The notes: generated from the letters alone by a model not told the origin. 64,000 bases of DNA from Fusibacter_C sp942493125 (GCA_942493125.1 OW818667.1:248001-312000); one strand, 5' to 3'; positions 33,026 to 41,706 are shown, counted from the stretch's first letter. Program-made: numbers and translations.

Positions 33026-33820
33026 TTATATGTGTAAATCGCGGCGAGGGTATATTAGAAACGTGCCTATAATCCCCGCTACAGTGATGCTTACAGAAAG
33101 CATGACAAATTTCAGTTCCAAGTGACCCGTTTGAAGCATGTCTTGTGCGTTAAAATATTTAAAAGGCGTGACATATTCCAGTGCATCTAAATTTTTGCTG
33201 AGCCCAATTGCAACGTTGATAAAATAGAGCAATATGAGTAAAGAGGCAGCAATTTTCCCTGAGCTTTTGTAACGCTTAAGGACACTTGCTAAAAACATGC
33301 CGATGCTCATGAAAATCATCATTTCAAGAAAAATGGCAATGCCTAAATCAAATAAAAATGCAAAAAAAGCAGAATCCAATTCGTATTTGAACATGGCCAA
33401 TATCGTTGAAACTAGGATTGTAGCCAACAAAATCAAACAATTGATCATAGCGGCAATCAGCTTTGACAAGATGATTCTTTCCCTTGAAACGGGCATTGTC
33501 ATGAGATATTCCGCCGTTTTGTCGCGCTCTTCTTTAGCGATGATGCCACTTCCCAATAAGACGGCAAAAACGCCGGCCATGAGGTAAAAGTAAAGTGCAA
33601 CCAAACTCAAATAGCCTGTTGTGGTCGTCAGGTTCGCATTGTCCATGGAAAATGCCTTGAGCATCGCTTCTGGAAACATCTCCATGATATCCGCCATTTC
33701 AGGATTGTTATAATACGCTGAAAATTCTGAAGTCATCATAAAGATGAGTGCAGCAAAAATGGCGCACCAAATCAACAACGATTTTAGATTGGCTTTAAGT
33801 TCCCATTTGATGATGTGCAT
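33026..33820 (-). CDS. ABC-2 type permease subunit
   Basis: A 264-residue membrane protein with about six helices: an N-terminal anchor (about 15-32), an outer loop (EFSAYYNNPEMADIMEMFPEA), and helices after GSGIIAKEERDKTAEYLMTMP, the conserved cytosolic ABC-2 element. Follows a similar but not identical permease gene by 9 bases; the two likely form a heterodimer driven by the ATPase at 34651-35523. GGGGG lies five bases before the ATG. Confidence 0.85.
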   Translation of the reverse strand: MHIIKWELKANLKSLLIWCAIFAALIFMMTSEFSAYYNNPEMADIMEMFPEAMLKAFSMDNANLTTTTGYLSLVALYFYLMAGVFAVLLGSGIIAKEERDKTAEYLMTMPVSRERIILSKLIAAMINCLILLATILVSTILAMFKYELDSAFFAFLFDLGIAIFLEMMIFMSIGMFLASVLKRYKSSGKIAASLLILLYFINVAIGLSKNLDALEYVTPFKYFNAQDMLQTGHLELKFVMLSVSITVAGIIGTFLIYPRRDLHI

Positions 33821-33829
33821 AATAACCCC

Positions 33830-34636
33830 CTATAACGAATTGATATCGCGTCTCGTATATAGTACAAAGGTCGCAACGATGGCGAGAATGCCAACCAACA
33901 CGCTGATAGATACCATGGGCAAGTTGAGCGTGCCCTTATCCAAAATGACTGCTGGATCGAAGTGATAAAATGGCGAAAAATAGCCAAGCGTTTCTCCGCC
34001 GACGATAGCCCTTACCGTATTGAGTATGTAGGTGCCAAAAGCTAAACCCAATGAAAATGACAACACGCTACGTATGCGCCTAACCATGACTGAAATGACC
34101 ATCCCTACAGTGAGAAAAAACAGTTGAAACAGGATAATCGTCGACAGCAATAGAATCAGATGATCGACATCGTACGGTTTGCCATCTCTAAATAGGTCGA
34201 TGGCTAAAAATGAACCCAACCATGCAACGGCATTGGTTATCATAAGTGCCAATAGTGCCGCACAAAACTTTGCTATCACAATTTGTGCTCTGGAAACTGG
34301 TTTGGACATTAAGTAATCTGCAGTAAATTCACGTTCTTCGATGGATAATATGGAAAAGCCGTAGTTTGCAGCCTGCACGGCGAGACAAAGTTGTAAAAAT
34401 GTAAAGATGAACGCAAAAAAGCCCAATACAGTAGCAAGAGACAGTGTGCCACTCATGCCAAATGCTTTAAGTAGTTCGGGCGGATAATTGGCAAGCATTT
34501 TATCAAGCATAGAGGCATCTCGACTAAATGCTGGATAAAAGGCCATAAAAATCACGAGAAGCAAGATGATGTTGATTGCCCAAATGATAATGGATTTGAC
34601 GTACATCTTAAATTCGTATTTAAATATATTGCCCAT
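33830..34636 (-). CDS. ABC-2 type permease subunit
   Basis: A 268-residue membrane protein, paralogue of its downstream neighbour: same order of an N-terminal helix, outer loop with YPPELLKAFGMSG, and ILSIEEREFTADYLMSKPVSR at the cytosolic loop. The ATG at 34636 is taken as the start; a GTG four codons earlier is also possible and neither has a strong ribosome site, so coupling to the ATPase gene 15 bases upstream probably matters. Confidence 0.84.
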   Translation of the reverse strand: MGNIFKYEFKMYVKSIIIWAINIILLLVIFMAFYPAFSRDASMLDKMLANYPPELLKAFGMSGTLSLATVLGFFAFIFTFLQLCLAVQAANYGFSILSIEEREFTADYLMSKPVSRAQIVIAKFCAALLALMITNAVAWLGSFLAIDLFRDGKPYDVDHLILLLSTIILFQLFFLTVGMVISVMVRRIRSVLSFSLGLAFGTYILNTVRAIVGGETLGYFSPFYHFDPAVILDKGTLNLPMVSISVLVGILAIVATFVLYTRRDINSL

Positions 34637-34650
34637 GTCATCACCCACTT

Positions 34651-35523
34651 CTATTTATAGTAATGAATAAAAATCTCTTCAAGTGTAGGTTCCTCAATGA
34701 GGACATCCCTTAGATGTTCTGCCCCGATGAGTTGTGTCATGCGGTTGATATCGCCTTTGTAGAAGAATTTCAAATCGTCGTTGCCTTCTTCGATATTGGT
34801 GACGCCATCTATGAAAAGGTGTTTGTAATCACCCGATAAGCCTCGAAGGGTCACTTTTTTGTAGTTGTCTTCACGAAGTGACTTGATGTCATCGATCTTG
34901 ATGATGCTGCCGTCTTTGATGATGGCAACGCGGTTGCAAAGTGCTTGTACTTCTGCCAGTATATGTGACGAGAAAAAGACTGTCGCACCATTTTTATTCT
35001 CATTTTCAATGATGTCGAAAAACTTCTTTTGCATCAAGGGATCCAAGCCACTCGTAGGTTCATCCAGAACGATCAGCTTTGGTGAATGCAATAAGCCTTG
35101 AACGATGCCAACTTTTTTCTTGTTGCCATATGAGAGGTCTTCTATGCGTTTTTTGAGATCTAGCTCCATGATTTCAGATAGCTCGTGCATCCTGCCTCGA
35201 CAATCTTTTTCATAGAAGCCCGCGGTATATTTAAGAAGGTCGACAACGCGCATTTTATCGTAATAAAAGACTTCTGATGGCAAATAACCGACTTCACGAC
35301 GAATTTTGGGACCATCGACAGTACAGTCCATACCAAAGATTTTCGCTGTGCCCCGCGTTGGAAAGATGAGCCCCATCATCGTACGGATGGTCGTGGATTT
35401 ACCCGCACCATTTGGTCCGATAAAGCCGAATATCTCCCCTTCCTTTACTTCAAGAGAGACATTTTCAATGCCTTTTGCCTTGCCATAATACTTGGTTAAA
35501 CTTTGCGTTTCAATAATATTCAT
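34651..35523 (-). CDS. ABC transporter ATP-binding protein (exporter type)
   Basis: A 290-residue ATPase: Walker A GPNGAGKSTTIRTMMG (about 35-50), the Q-loop region VGYLPSEVFYYDKM, signature LSYGNKKKVGI and Walker B LIVLDEPTSGLDPLM with the switch His in FSSHILAEV. First gene of an ATPase-permease-permease exporter set. The closest relatives by eye are bacitracin/multidrug-type ATPases. AGGAGG lies six bases ahead. It starts one base after the NadR-like gene ends, so it may be read from the same transcript. Confidence 0.9.
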   Translation of the reverse strand: MNIIETQSLTKYYGKAKGIENVSLEVKEGEIFGFIGPNGAGKSTTIRTMMGLIFPTRGTAKIFGMDCTVDGPKIRREVGYLPSEVFYYDKMRVVDLLKYTAGFYEKDCRGRMHELSEIMELDLKKRIEDLSYGNKKKVGIVQGLLHSPKLIVLDEPTSGLDPLMQKKFFDIIENENKNGATVFFSSHILAEVQALCNRVAIIKDGSIIKIDDIKSLREDNYKKVTLRGLSGDYKHLFIDGVTNIEEGNDDLKFFYKGDINRMTQLIGAEHLRDVLIEEPTLEEIFIHYYK

Positions 35524-35524
35524 T

Positions 35525-36511
35525 TCAATCCTCCTTTATGTTAAGGTCCATAGGATTCATAAATTTTCTATATCTTGAAAGGATGGCTTTAACTTGTTCT
35601 ATGCGGGCAACTTGATTGCCCGTTAGAACGATATAGGGTATTTTCCGCATCTTAAGCTCACCAATAATCCTGTGGTGATAGTGGTCATGTGGTGCACCGC
35701 TCACAAATACGAGGTCGTACCCCCAATCTTTGGCACAGAGCTGTGCTTCTAAACCGATATTGATTCGATTATGCGTTTGCTTGGAATTAATACCCGTTAA
35801 GATGGCACAAGTATCAACAAAGAGATATTTATGCGCATCTTGTATTTTTTGCTCTTGGATCTTCAGTTGTTTCTCAGCAATCAGTACGTATTCTGATTCA
35901 TCGAGCACCTCTGCTCTTTTGTATTTATCTCGATAATACGCTTCATAATCTGGAACATAAACCGTATGGTAAGCCTCTGCAAGTGCGATGGTCAGATCCG
36001 TTTTTCCCGTTTTAGGCGCACCTAGTATGGCTACTGTCGTTATCAGATCTTTGTAGACAACTGGTTCCAAATACGATCTGAGAGAAAAGACATCGTTTCT
36101 GATATCCGTTCCGGATATGGCTATGGCACTTCTGTCAATATCGACGATGATGTTCTCACAGTTAAGTGCTTGACTCATTCTCTGGCCATAAGATTCACTT
36201 GAAAAGAAAGCATCTATTTTTATACCATCAAGCAATGATAGAATAAACTGTTCATGCTTTTGTTGAATGGCTTCAGACCATCCAGAATCTGTCGGTACAT
36301 TCCATCCCTCAATGATCACCGCTTCCGGATAAAGCTTTCGAAGCCAATTCGCTCGGACATTAAGGGGGATATCTGTTTGTTTTGGTGCATCATATACGAT
36401 GACTACCATATGATCGACTTGCTTATAGGCGGCTTCCATCAAGTAGTGATGGCCTTTGTGAAAAGGCGCAAATTTGCCAACTGTCAGTCCTGTTTTCAAT
36501 TTTTTGATCAA
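35525..36511 (-). CDS. nadR: NadR-like NMN adenylyltransferase / ribosylnicotinamide kinase
   Basis: A 328-residue bifunctional NAD salvage enzyme. The N-terminal nucleotidyltransferase has TVGKFAPFHKGHHYLMEAA (GxFxPxHxGH) and the ISGTDIR motif; the C-terminal P-loop kinase begins VAILGAPKTGKTDLTIALA (about 168-186, Walker A variant) and has LFVDTCAIL. The N-terminal helix-turn-helix of enterobacterial NadR is missing, so it is an enzyme only. The start is TTG at 36511, six bases after AGGTGG; it overlaps the stop of the upstream gene by four bases. Confidence 0.88.
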   Translation of the reverse strand: MIKKLKTGLTVGKFAPFHKGHHYLMEAAYKQVDHMVVIVYDAPKQTDIPLNVRANWLRKLYPEAVIIEGWNVPTDSGWSEAIQQKHEQFILSLLDGIKIDAFFSSESYGQRMSQALNCENIIVDIDRSAIAISGTDIRNDVFSLRSYLEPVVYKDLITTVAILGAPKTGKTDLTIALAEAYHTVYVPDYEAYYRDKYKRAEVLDESEYVLIAEKQLKIQEQKIQDAHKYLFVDTCAILTGINSKQTHNRINIGLEAQLCAKDWGYDLVFVSGAPHDHYHHRIIGELKMRKIPYIVLTGNQVARIEQVKAILSRYRKFMNPMDLNIKED

Positions 36512-37053
36512 TTTGAACCACCTTTTGTACGTTCATAGCTCATCTGAACTAGGCCTGATTCATAATTTGTAACGCTTAAGAGCGACAATGACATCTCTGG
36601 TCTACCATCTTTGAACAACCTTTTGCCTCCACCTAAAAAAATTGGAATCACTGAAAGGATATACTCATCGATTAGGTCGGCACGCATCAAGCTGTTGACG
36701 ACCTCTGCACCCCCATCTATGAAGATGTTCTTGCCGGGTTTTGACTTGATATCAGCGATAAGCTCAGTTAAATCGCCTCCAAAATACGTCACATTTTCAT
36801 CTGATCCCGTCATTGAGTTTGAAACGACGTAACACATTCTGCCTTTATGCGGAAATTCTATGCCGAATGATAGCACTTTTTCGTATGTTTTACGTCCCAT
36901 GATGACTGTGTCTACTTGGCGTACAAAGGTTTCATAACCATAGTCCTGACCGGGCATTTCGACTAAGCTCAGCCAATCAAGTGATCCTTCATCCGTTGCA
37001 ATATAACCATCTAGACTCATAGCAATGTATAATATGACGCGACGTTTTTCCAT
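36508..37053 (-). CDS. Dihydrofolate reductase-family protein (RibD C-terminal type)
   Basis: A 181-residue NADPH-type reductase fold of the YyaP/RibD-C group. Opening VILYIAMSLDGYIATDEGSLDWL (4-26), the middle VDTVIMGRKTYEKV and FIDGGAEVVNSLMRADLIDEY are characteristic. Substrate unknown; not a true folate enzyme by sequence. AGGAGG four bases ahead. Coupled to the NadR-like gene downstream. Confidence 0.87.
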   Translation of the reverse strand: MEKRRVILYIAMSLDGYIATDEGSLDWLSLVEMPGQDYGYETFVRQVDTVIMGRKTYEKVLSFGIEFPHKGRMCYVVSNSMTGSDENVTYFGGDLTELIADIKSKPGKNIFIDGGAEVVNSLMRADLIDEYILSVIPIFLGGGKRLFKDGRPEMSLSLLSVTNYESGLVQMSYERTKGGSN

Positions 37054-37061
37054 ATGTCCTC

Positions 37062-37595
37062 CTAGTTCAAAGGGTTCAGTGTATTTGATTCCAAAAATGG
37101 TTTAAGGATCTCGTTGGATATATCCATTGCTTCAGTCCTGTTGACAGCTGGTGCGATGATCATGATGCCGCTTTCATTGTTCCATCCGTTCAACAAAAGC
37201 GCAAACTGCGTAAAATCTTCGTCAAAGAACAAATTTCCAAATGCGATCGTTTTGCCATCCTTGATTTGAGTGACCATAGCGCCTGTCTCTTCACTTGATT
37301 TTGATTTTGAACAGATGTATACAGCGTCATCAATGGTGATATTACCCGAGAATACAGCACCTGAAACGAGGCTTTTTGTATACGTGCCTTGAAGTTTGAT
37401 CGTCGTTGCTGTTTCACCTGTGCTGTTGCCAAGCTGTATCTTCAGACCTGGCGACATGATATTGATTTGCGTTGTATCTTTTGCTGATAATGCAAAGCCT
37501 ACAGCTGCTATCAACATGACGATAATCAACAATCTATTGAGTTTGATGGCGGCTTTGAAATCGAAATTTTTAAAAATATCAATCACTCCATTCAA
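37062..37595 (-). CDS. Unknown small anchored protein
   Basis: About 170-177 residues with one N-terminal membrane helix (LLIIVMLIAAVGFALSA, about 22-38) and an outward beta-rich domain (AVFSGNITIDDAVYIC, MIIAPAVNRTEAMDI). No family recognised. The start is unsure: the open frame begins with TTG at 37595, has no ATG before the helix and only a poorly placed GGAG. Followed after 8 bases by the DHFR-family gene. Confidence 0.55.
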   Translation of the reverse strand: MNGVIDIFKNFDFKAAIKLNRLLIIVMLIAAVGFALSAKDTTQINIMSPGLKIQLGNSTGETATTIKLQGTYTKSLVSGAVFSGNITIDDAVYICSKSKSSEETGAMVTQIKDGKTIAFGNLFFDEDFTQFALLLNGWNNESGIMIIAPAVNRTEAMDISNEILKPFLESNTLNPLN

Positions 37596-37617
37596 TCATA
37601 TTTTGTGAAAAATTTTA

Positions 37618-37664
37618 TATTCATTTTTATGCAATTCCCATATTCAATTTTATGCAATTTTCAT
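37618..37664. repeat. Two near-identical 24-bp AT-rich direct repeats
   Basis: TATTCATTTTTATGCAATTC... at 37618-37641 and TATTCAATTTTATGCAATTT... at 37641-37664, 23 bp apart (about 20 of 24 bases match), just after the methyltransferase stop. Purpose unknown. Confidence 0.55.
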
Positions 37665-37666
37665 AT

Positions 37667-38149
37667 TTACCAAACGCCAGGTATCAATCGATAAGGTACT
37701 TTTTTTGTGTAATCGTAATAACCCTTGAATTGTCTTTGTAGCGACACATCTTCGAATATGGTTCTCGCCAAATATCCCAGAACAATTAAAGTACTTGGAA
37801 ATAGTGCAATTAGAGAACCTAGCATGATCGGTGCTGCTATTGACATAATCATATATCCTAAGTAACCCGGATGTCTCACATATCGATAGGGACCCTCTGT
37901 GATGACAAAGTGGTGTCTTTCGTATTGTATGCGAACCGTTTCCGAGTAAAATTTGTTCGCTTTCTTCGCCCAAAGCACAATACTTGCGCCGAAAAGAACC
38001 AGATAACCTGCGACGAATTGTAATTGGTGCGGCATGCTGGACCATTCATATATCTTGTCGAGTCCCGTGATAAGCATCATCGCTATTGGTCCTATGACAG
38101 TCGTCAGCATGTTATTAAATTTTATAAGCCACCTTAGAAATGAATGCAC
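37667..38149 (-). CDS. Isoprenylcysteine carboxyl methyltransferase-type membrane protein
   Basis: A 160-residue membrane protein with about four helices and the ICMT/PEMT SAM-binding signature: YRYVRHPGYLGYMIMS (about 91-106) and the C-terminal FKGYYDYTKKVPYRLIPGVW. Members methylate isoprenoid, phospholipid or small thiols at the membrane. The probable start is GTG at 38149, seven bases after AGGGG; without an ATG this is a slightly short family member, so an N-terminal truncation cannot be excluded. Confidence 0.75.
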   Translation of the reverse strand: MHSFLRWLIKFNNMLTTVIGPIAMMLITGLDKIYEWSSMPHQLQFVAGYLVLFGASIVLWAKKANKFYSETVRIQYERHHFVITEGPYRYVRHPGYLGYMIMSIAAPIMLGSLIALFPSTLIVLGYLARTIFEDVSLQRQFKGYYDYTKKVPYRLIPGVW

Positions 38150-38213
38150 CTTATTGCCCCTATCACATGTAAATTTAAAGATATTGTCGATTTTAATGAT
38201 GTTGTCATTTTTG

Positions 38214-38250
38214 AATCAGCCCACTATCGAAATTTCATAGTGGGCTGATT
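38214..38250 (-). other. Perfect 14-bp stem-loop between genes
   Basis: AATCAGCCCACTAT / ATAGTGGGCTGATT with a 9-base loop. It follows the small lipoprotein gene, but neither strand has a U tract after it, so it is an end-of-message hairpin of unclear type rather than a standard terminator. Confidence 0.6.
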
Positions 38251-38268
38251 GGGATCTTAATCATTATA

Positions 38269-38598
38269 TTAGCGTTTCTTTTTTGAATGCATATCCATGG
38301 ATACCACTTTTTTGTTTCTTTTTCTTGAAAGTGATAATCCTCCGAAGCCGCTACTGATAACGGACATATAGAATCCTAAATCGTACCACCAACCTGAGTT
38401 GTTGACTTCATAGAGGTTGATATTTTCTTTGAAGAGGCCAAGTATTAGTGAAAATGGGGCTATCCATCCATGCCATATCGCCCAAAAGAAGCCTGCTGGA
38501 TCATCTGGTGTGCTGGTGCCGTCTCCTGGTACACAGCCGGTCAATGTGATCACGGCAATAATTGCAAGCGTTCCAAGTAATAGTGCTCTCTTTTTCAT
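38269..38598 (-). CDS. Small conserved lipoprotein
   Basis: A 109-residue protein with a lipoprotein signal ending LTGC (Cys 22), then DDPAGFFWAIWHGWIAPFSLILGLF (a Trp-rich membrane-associated segment) and EVNNSGWWYDLGFYMSVISSGFGG, ending in a basic tail RKRNKK. I have seen this WHGWIAP ... YEVNNxGWWYD pattern in small proteins of several phyla but know no function. GGGGAGG is well placed before the ATG. Confidence 0.65.
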   Translation of the reverse strand: MKKRALLLGTLAIIAVITLTGCVPGDGTSTPDDPAGFFWAIWHGWIAPFSLILGLFKENINLYEVNNSGWWYDLGFYMSVISSGFGGLSLSRKRNKKVVSMDMHSKKKR

Positions 38599-38723
38599 CT
38601 GTATGCCTCCCCTATAGCTTTTTTCTATACTTATATTATAATGAATTTTATCGCGGTTCTAAAGAGAAACATTTGAAATCGGCGAACTATTTGCAGGAAC
38701 AGTCCAAATTATCATTCAATATA

Positions 38724-38732
38724 TGTTATAAT
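38724..38732 (+). promoter_or_regulatory. Extended -10 promoter of the TruA paralogue
   Basis: TGTTATAAT: perfect TATAAT (38727-38732) with the upstream TG of extended -10 promoters; no good -35 box is seen. 46 bases before the start codon. Confidence 0.55.
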
Positions 38733-38777
38733 TTTAGAAAATGGGCTAAAACGATTCATTTAAATTGAGGAGAAAAC

Positions 38778-39527
38778 ATGCAAAATTATAAAATGGTCAT
38801 CGGTTATGATGGCAGACGCTATATGGGCTTTACTATGAAAAAAGAAAGCCAGGACAAAAGCATTCAAGGCAAACTCGAAATGATCCTTGAAAAACTCTAT
38901 GGCGAGCCCGTTGAAGTCATCGGTGCCGTCAATACGGATGCTGGCGTACACGCAAAGCATCAAGTCGTCAATTTTGTCGCGAAAGACGACAGCATGAACG
39001 CAAAAGAGCTTCATGCCTACTTCGAAAAATACCTGACAGACGATATCATAGTCTACTCTGTTGAGCCTGTTGATGAAAGATTTCACAGCAGATACCTCGC
39101 TCAGCGTATCACTTATTCGTACAGACTCTGGAAAATGGATGCCCCAAATCGTCCATTATTTGAAAGACAATATGTCAATGTCATGGCTCAAAAGCTTGAT
39201 GTGGCTAAAATGAAAGACGCTGCCATCGATTTTATCGGAGAACATAATTTTACACCTTTCACGACCAATACCAAGGTTAAAAATCCGATCAAGAAAGTCT
39301 TTTCAGTCACGATCACTGAAACCGAACATGAAATCATCATCACGATGATTGCAAATGGCTTTTTACTGAATATGGAGCGACTTATCGTCGGCACTTTGAT
39401 CCAAGCTGGTCTTGGGCAATTGCCAAACAACACTGTGGAACGTGCATTACATTTTCAAAAGTCGGAATACGTCGGTCATAAATCCATGGCAGGCGCTTTG
39501 TGCTTAGAGGATGTTGCTTATTCATAA
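38778..39527 (+). CDS. tRNA pseudouridine synthase TruA paralogue
   Basis: A 249-residue pseudouridine synthase of the TruA family (acts on positions 38-40 of tRNA anticodon stems). The catalytic Asp lies in AVNTDAGVHAKHQ (about 50-62) where most TruA enzymes have RTDxGVHA; the Arg is replaced by Asn. ITYSYRLW, HNFTPFTTNTK and the C-terminal FLLNMERLIVGTLIQAGLG blocks fit the family. Divergence from the norm suggests a second copy with altered target. GAGGAG precedes the ATG. Ends with a strong terminator. Confidence 0.85.
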   Translation: MQNYKMVIGYDGRRYMGFTMKKESQDKSIQGKLEMILEKLYGEPVEVIGAVNTDAGVHAKHQVVNFVAKDDSMNAKELHAYFEKYLTDDIIVYSVEPVDERFHSRYLAQRITYSYRLWKMDAPNRPLFERQYVNVMAQKLDVAKMKDAAIDFIGEHNFTPFTTNTKVKNPIKKVFSVTITETEHEIIITMIANGFLLNMERLIVGTLIQAGLGQLPNNTVERALHFQKSEYVGHKSMAGALCLEDVAYS

Positions 39528-39606
39528 GATGCTGAAACAAACATTGAAACAAACACTGATTCATGCACGAATTCATGCATTAATTTATACACGAATTTAA
39601 AATCTA

Positions 39607-39652
39607 AATGGCCGTCACCTATCGCAATTGATAAGGTGCGGCCATTTTTTTG
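39607..39652 (+). terminator. Terminator of the TruA paralogue
   Basis: Long stem AATGGCCG-CACCTATC / GATAAGGTGCGGCCATT with a 6-base loop and one bulge, followed by TTTTTTTG on the plus strand. Confidence 0.88.
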
Positions 39653-39660
39653 TGTTTTGA

Positions 39661-40701
39661 TTAAAAAATTATGAGATGTAATATGCCCCTGATCACGATG
39701 CCTATAATGGCCCCAATAATGGCGGGTTTGGCCACTTTAGTGACGCGACTGCCAGTAGCCATAAGGACTGCTAAACCAACCGGATCCAGCGGATTGAGTG
39801 TGAAGCCTGCTATGCGGTTGAGATCGGTGACTGACATCGCCCCCTCTTTCATCAGATCGAGGATGATTGCCATCATTGCTGTACCACCTGCGATGAATTT
39901 CGTAACAATTGGAAGTACTGCGACCGTTGGTATGCCAATAAGCGTCAGCGCAGGAGACAAGATGATTTCGAGAAAATCGATGACGCCATAACGTTTGAAT
40001 AGATTGACCATAAAAATGGCGATGATCAATGGCGGGATGGATTTAAGAACGATTGCAAGTCCTGCTTCGCCACCTTCAAAGAGTAACGGTACCAATTTTT
40101 TAGTTTTTACCTGATGACTAATCGGTTCTGCGGGTTCTGTGGGTTCTGTAGGTTCTGTAGGTTCTGTAGGTTCTATAAGTTCTGTAGGTTCCGTAGATCC
40201 TGTAGGTTCTATAGATTCTTTAGATTCTATATGCTCATGTGATGACGCTTTGATTGAAGTATGACCACCGCTTAGTTTGAATGCGATAAAGCTGGCAATG
40301 AGACCGCCAATCAATGAAGTTGCAATACCGACAGGTACATTGAGACCAACAGCTGCAAGTGGAAAAACGGCATTAGCCTGTGCCATGACCAAAATAGCTG
40401 CCAAAGTTGCCGCTATTCCGGCATCGCTAATCGATTTGTCATGCTCCATGATCTTAAGCGTCGAAACAGGCGCTGCAAAACTTATAAAGAGTATCTGGAC
40501 GATGGCGAATACGCCTAGACCAGGCAATCCAAAAAGGATGAGCAGTGGTGAAAAACCCTTAGCGACCCAATTGAGAATGTTCTTTTTATCCAGAACATGC
40601 ATGATGGCCATCATGATGACCATGATTGGCAAAATGATATAAAGTGAAAGCTCGACTCCAGTTCTGCCGGAATCGAGCATGATGTTCAATAGTTCTTGCA
40701 T
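39661..40701 (-). CDS. Nucleoside-recognition (Gate) domain membrane protein
   Basis: A 346-residue membrane protein with two Gate-domain halves: residues about 1-155 and 210-346, each with a GLPGLGVFAIVQILFISFAAP-type or GIPTVAVLPIVTKFIAGGTAM-type re-entrant motif. Relatives include SpmA/SpmB, YjiH and nucleoside transporter parts; the job is not known. Between the halves lies a (Glu-Pro-Thr)n spacer, about residues 163-190, coded by 9-bp DNA repeats. The ATG at 40701 is chosen because GGTGG lies five bases before it. Confidence 0.78.
   Translation of the reverse strand: MQELLNIMLDSGRTGVELSLYIILPIMVIMMAIMHVLDKKNILNWVAKGFSPLLILFGLPGLGVFAIVQILFISFAAPVSTLKIMEHDKSISDAGIAATLAAILVMAQANAVFPLAAVGLNVPVGIATSLIGGLIASFIAFKLSGGHTSIKASSHEHIESKESIEPTGSTEPTELIEPTEPTEPTEPTEPAEPISHQVKTKKLVPLLFEGGEAGLAIVLKSIPPLIIAIFMVNLFKRYGVIDFLEIILSPALTLIGIPTVAVLPIVTKFIAGGTAMMAIILDLMKEGAMSVTDLNRIAGFTLNPLDPVGLAVLMATGSRVTKVAKPAIIGAIIGIVIRGILHLIIF
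40123..40229. repeat. Degenerate 9-bp tandem repeat within the Gate-protein gene
   Basis: About ten GGTTCTGTA-like units on the plus strand code for the Glu-Pro-Thr spacer on the minus strand. Prone to copy-number change. Confidence 0.8.
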
Positions 40702-40735
40702 TGTCACCACCAGTTATTCTTCTAAAATTTTTTAC

Positions 40736-41188
40736 TTATCTTTCGCAAACCTGTTTCAATTTCTGCATGCCTCTTTGCCACATTTCAAGCATCATATCAT
40801 AATAATCGTCTTCAACATCCATATCCAACTTGAATCTTGTTTTTTGATCGCCAAGTGCTTCAAGGGTATAATTTTCATAACTTGGTGCCCACGCCTTGAT
40901 AGCATCACTCGTTGTATCAACAACGCCATCCATGATATAACCGAGGTGACGAATGGATATAAAAGTTGGATACTCACTTTCAGCGATTTCACTGATCATG
41001 CCTTCTTTGTTACCCGCTTCATTCACCACTAAGAATTGGATTGCATCGCCTTTATTCCATCCACCTTCAAAATAAGAACCTGCCATAAATTCTTCTGCCC
41101 ATAATCGATATTGATCTACTTCGACAATGGATTTCCAAATTTTATCACCAGATGCTTCAATTTCAATTTCTAAGTTTAATTTTTTCAT
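40736..41188 (-). CDS. SRPBCC / START-like ligand-binding protein
   Basis: A 150-residue protein with the polyketide-cyclase/AHSA1-like fold: N-terminal strand LNLEIEIEASGDKIWKSIVEVD, a middle GWNKGDAIQFLV turn, and the long C-terminal helix MLEMWQRGMQKLKQVC. It probably binds a hydrophobic ligand or lipid; no enzyme residues can be named. Start at 41188 has GGAG six bases ahead. Thirty bases downstream of the VOC gene and likely cotranscribed with it. Confidence 0.75.
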   Translation of the reverse strand: MKKLNLEIEIEASGDKIWKSIVEVDQYRLWAEEFMAGSYFEGGWNKGDAIQFLVVNEAGNKEGMISEIAESEYPTFISIRHLGYIMDGVVDTTSDAIKAWAPSYENYTLEALGDQKTRFKLDMDVEDDYYDMMLEMWQRGMQKLKQVCER

Positions 41189-41217
41189 ATGCAACTCCTT
41201 TTAAAAATAAAACAGTA

Positions 41218-41628
41218 CTATTCCTTAGGAATCAGTGACTCGTCGGCAAACATAACTTCCCATTGGTGGCCATCTAAGTCTGCAAAACGGTCATAGTACA
41301 TCCAACTTTCATCTTGAGAATCGAGATATCGTGTCGCACCATTTTCGAGTGCGATTTTAATCATTTCATCTACGCGTTCTTTGCTTTCAACGCCGATCGC
41401 CAATAATACTTGCGTCGTAGAATTGTCTGCAATCGGTCTATTTGTAAAAGTGAGGAACATTTCATGTCTAATAAGCATTGCATAAATCATGCCATCGTTA
41501 AGGATCAAACAAATAGCATCATCGTTACTAAATTGTTCATTGAAAGAAAATCCGAGCTTGCTCCAGAATTCTCTCGATTTTTTAACATCTTTTACAGGCA
41601 AGTTGACATAAATTGAATTGATATTCAT
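41218..41628 (-). CDS. VOC (glyoxalase/bleomycin-resistance) family protein
   Basis: A 136-residue two-module beta-alpha-beta-beta-beta protein: INSIYVNLPVKDVKKSREFWSKLGF at the start and FADLDGHQWEVMFAD at the end are the usual signatures. The metal ligands of true glyoxalase are not obvious, so it could be a resistance or ring-cleavage relative. GAAAGGA before the ATG. Confidence 0.82.
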   Translation of the reverse strand: MNINSIYVNLPVKDVKKSREFWSKLGFSFNEQFSNDDAICLILNDGMIYAMLIRHEMFLTFTNRPIADNSTTQVLLAIGVESKERVDEMIKIALENGATRYLDSQDESWMYYDRFADLDGHQWEVMFADESLIPKE

Positions 41629-41706
41629 ACATATACCATCCTTTCAAAACTTCAATTTCAAGATAAGTGTTCACTACTATATACCCTTAAATGAGAACAA
41701 ATATCA

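Noticed and set aside
34636..34648. GTG at 34648 as start of the permease gene
   Set aside because: No ribosome site precedes it; the ATG at 34636 is the simpler choice, though the difference is only four codons.
38214..38250. Standard intrinsic terminator
   Set aside because: The 14-bp stem is perfect, but neither strand has a run of U after it, so it is listed only as a stem-loop.
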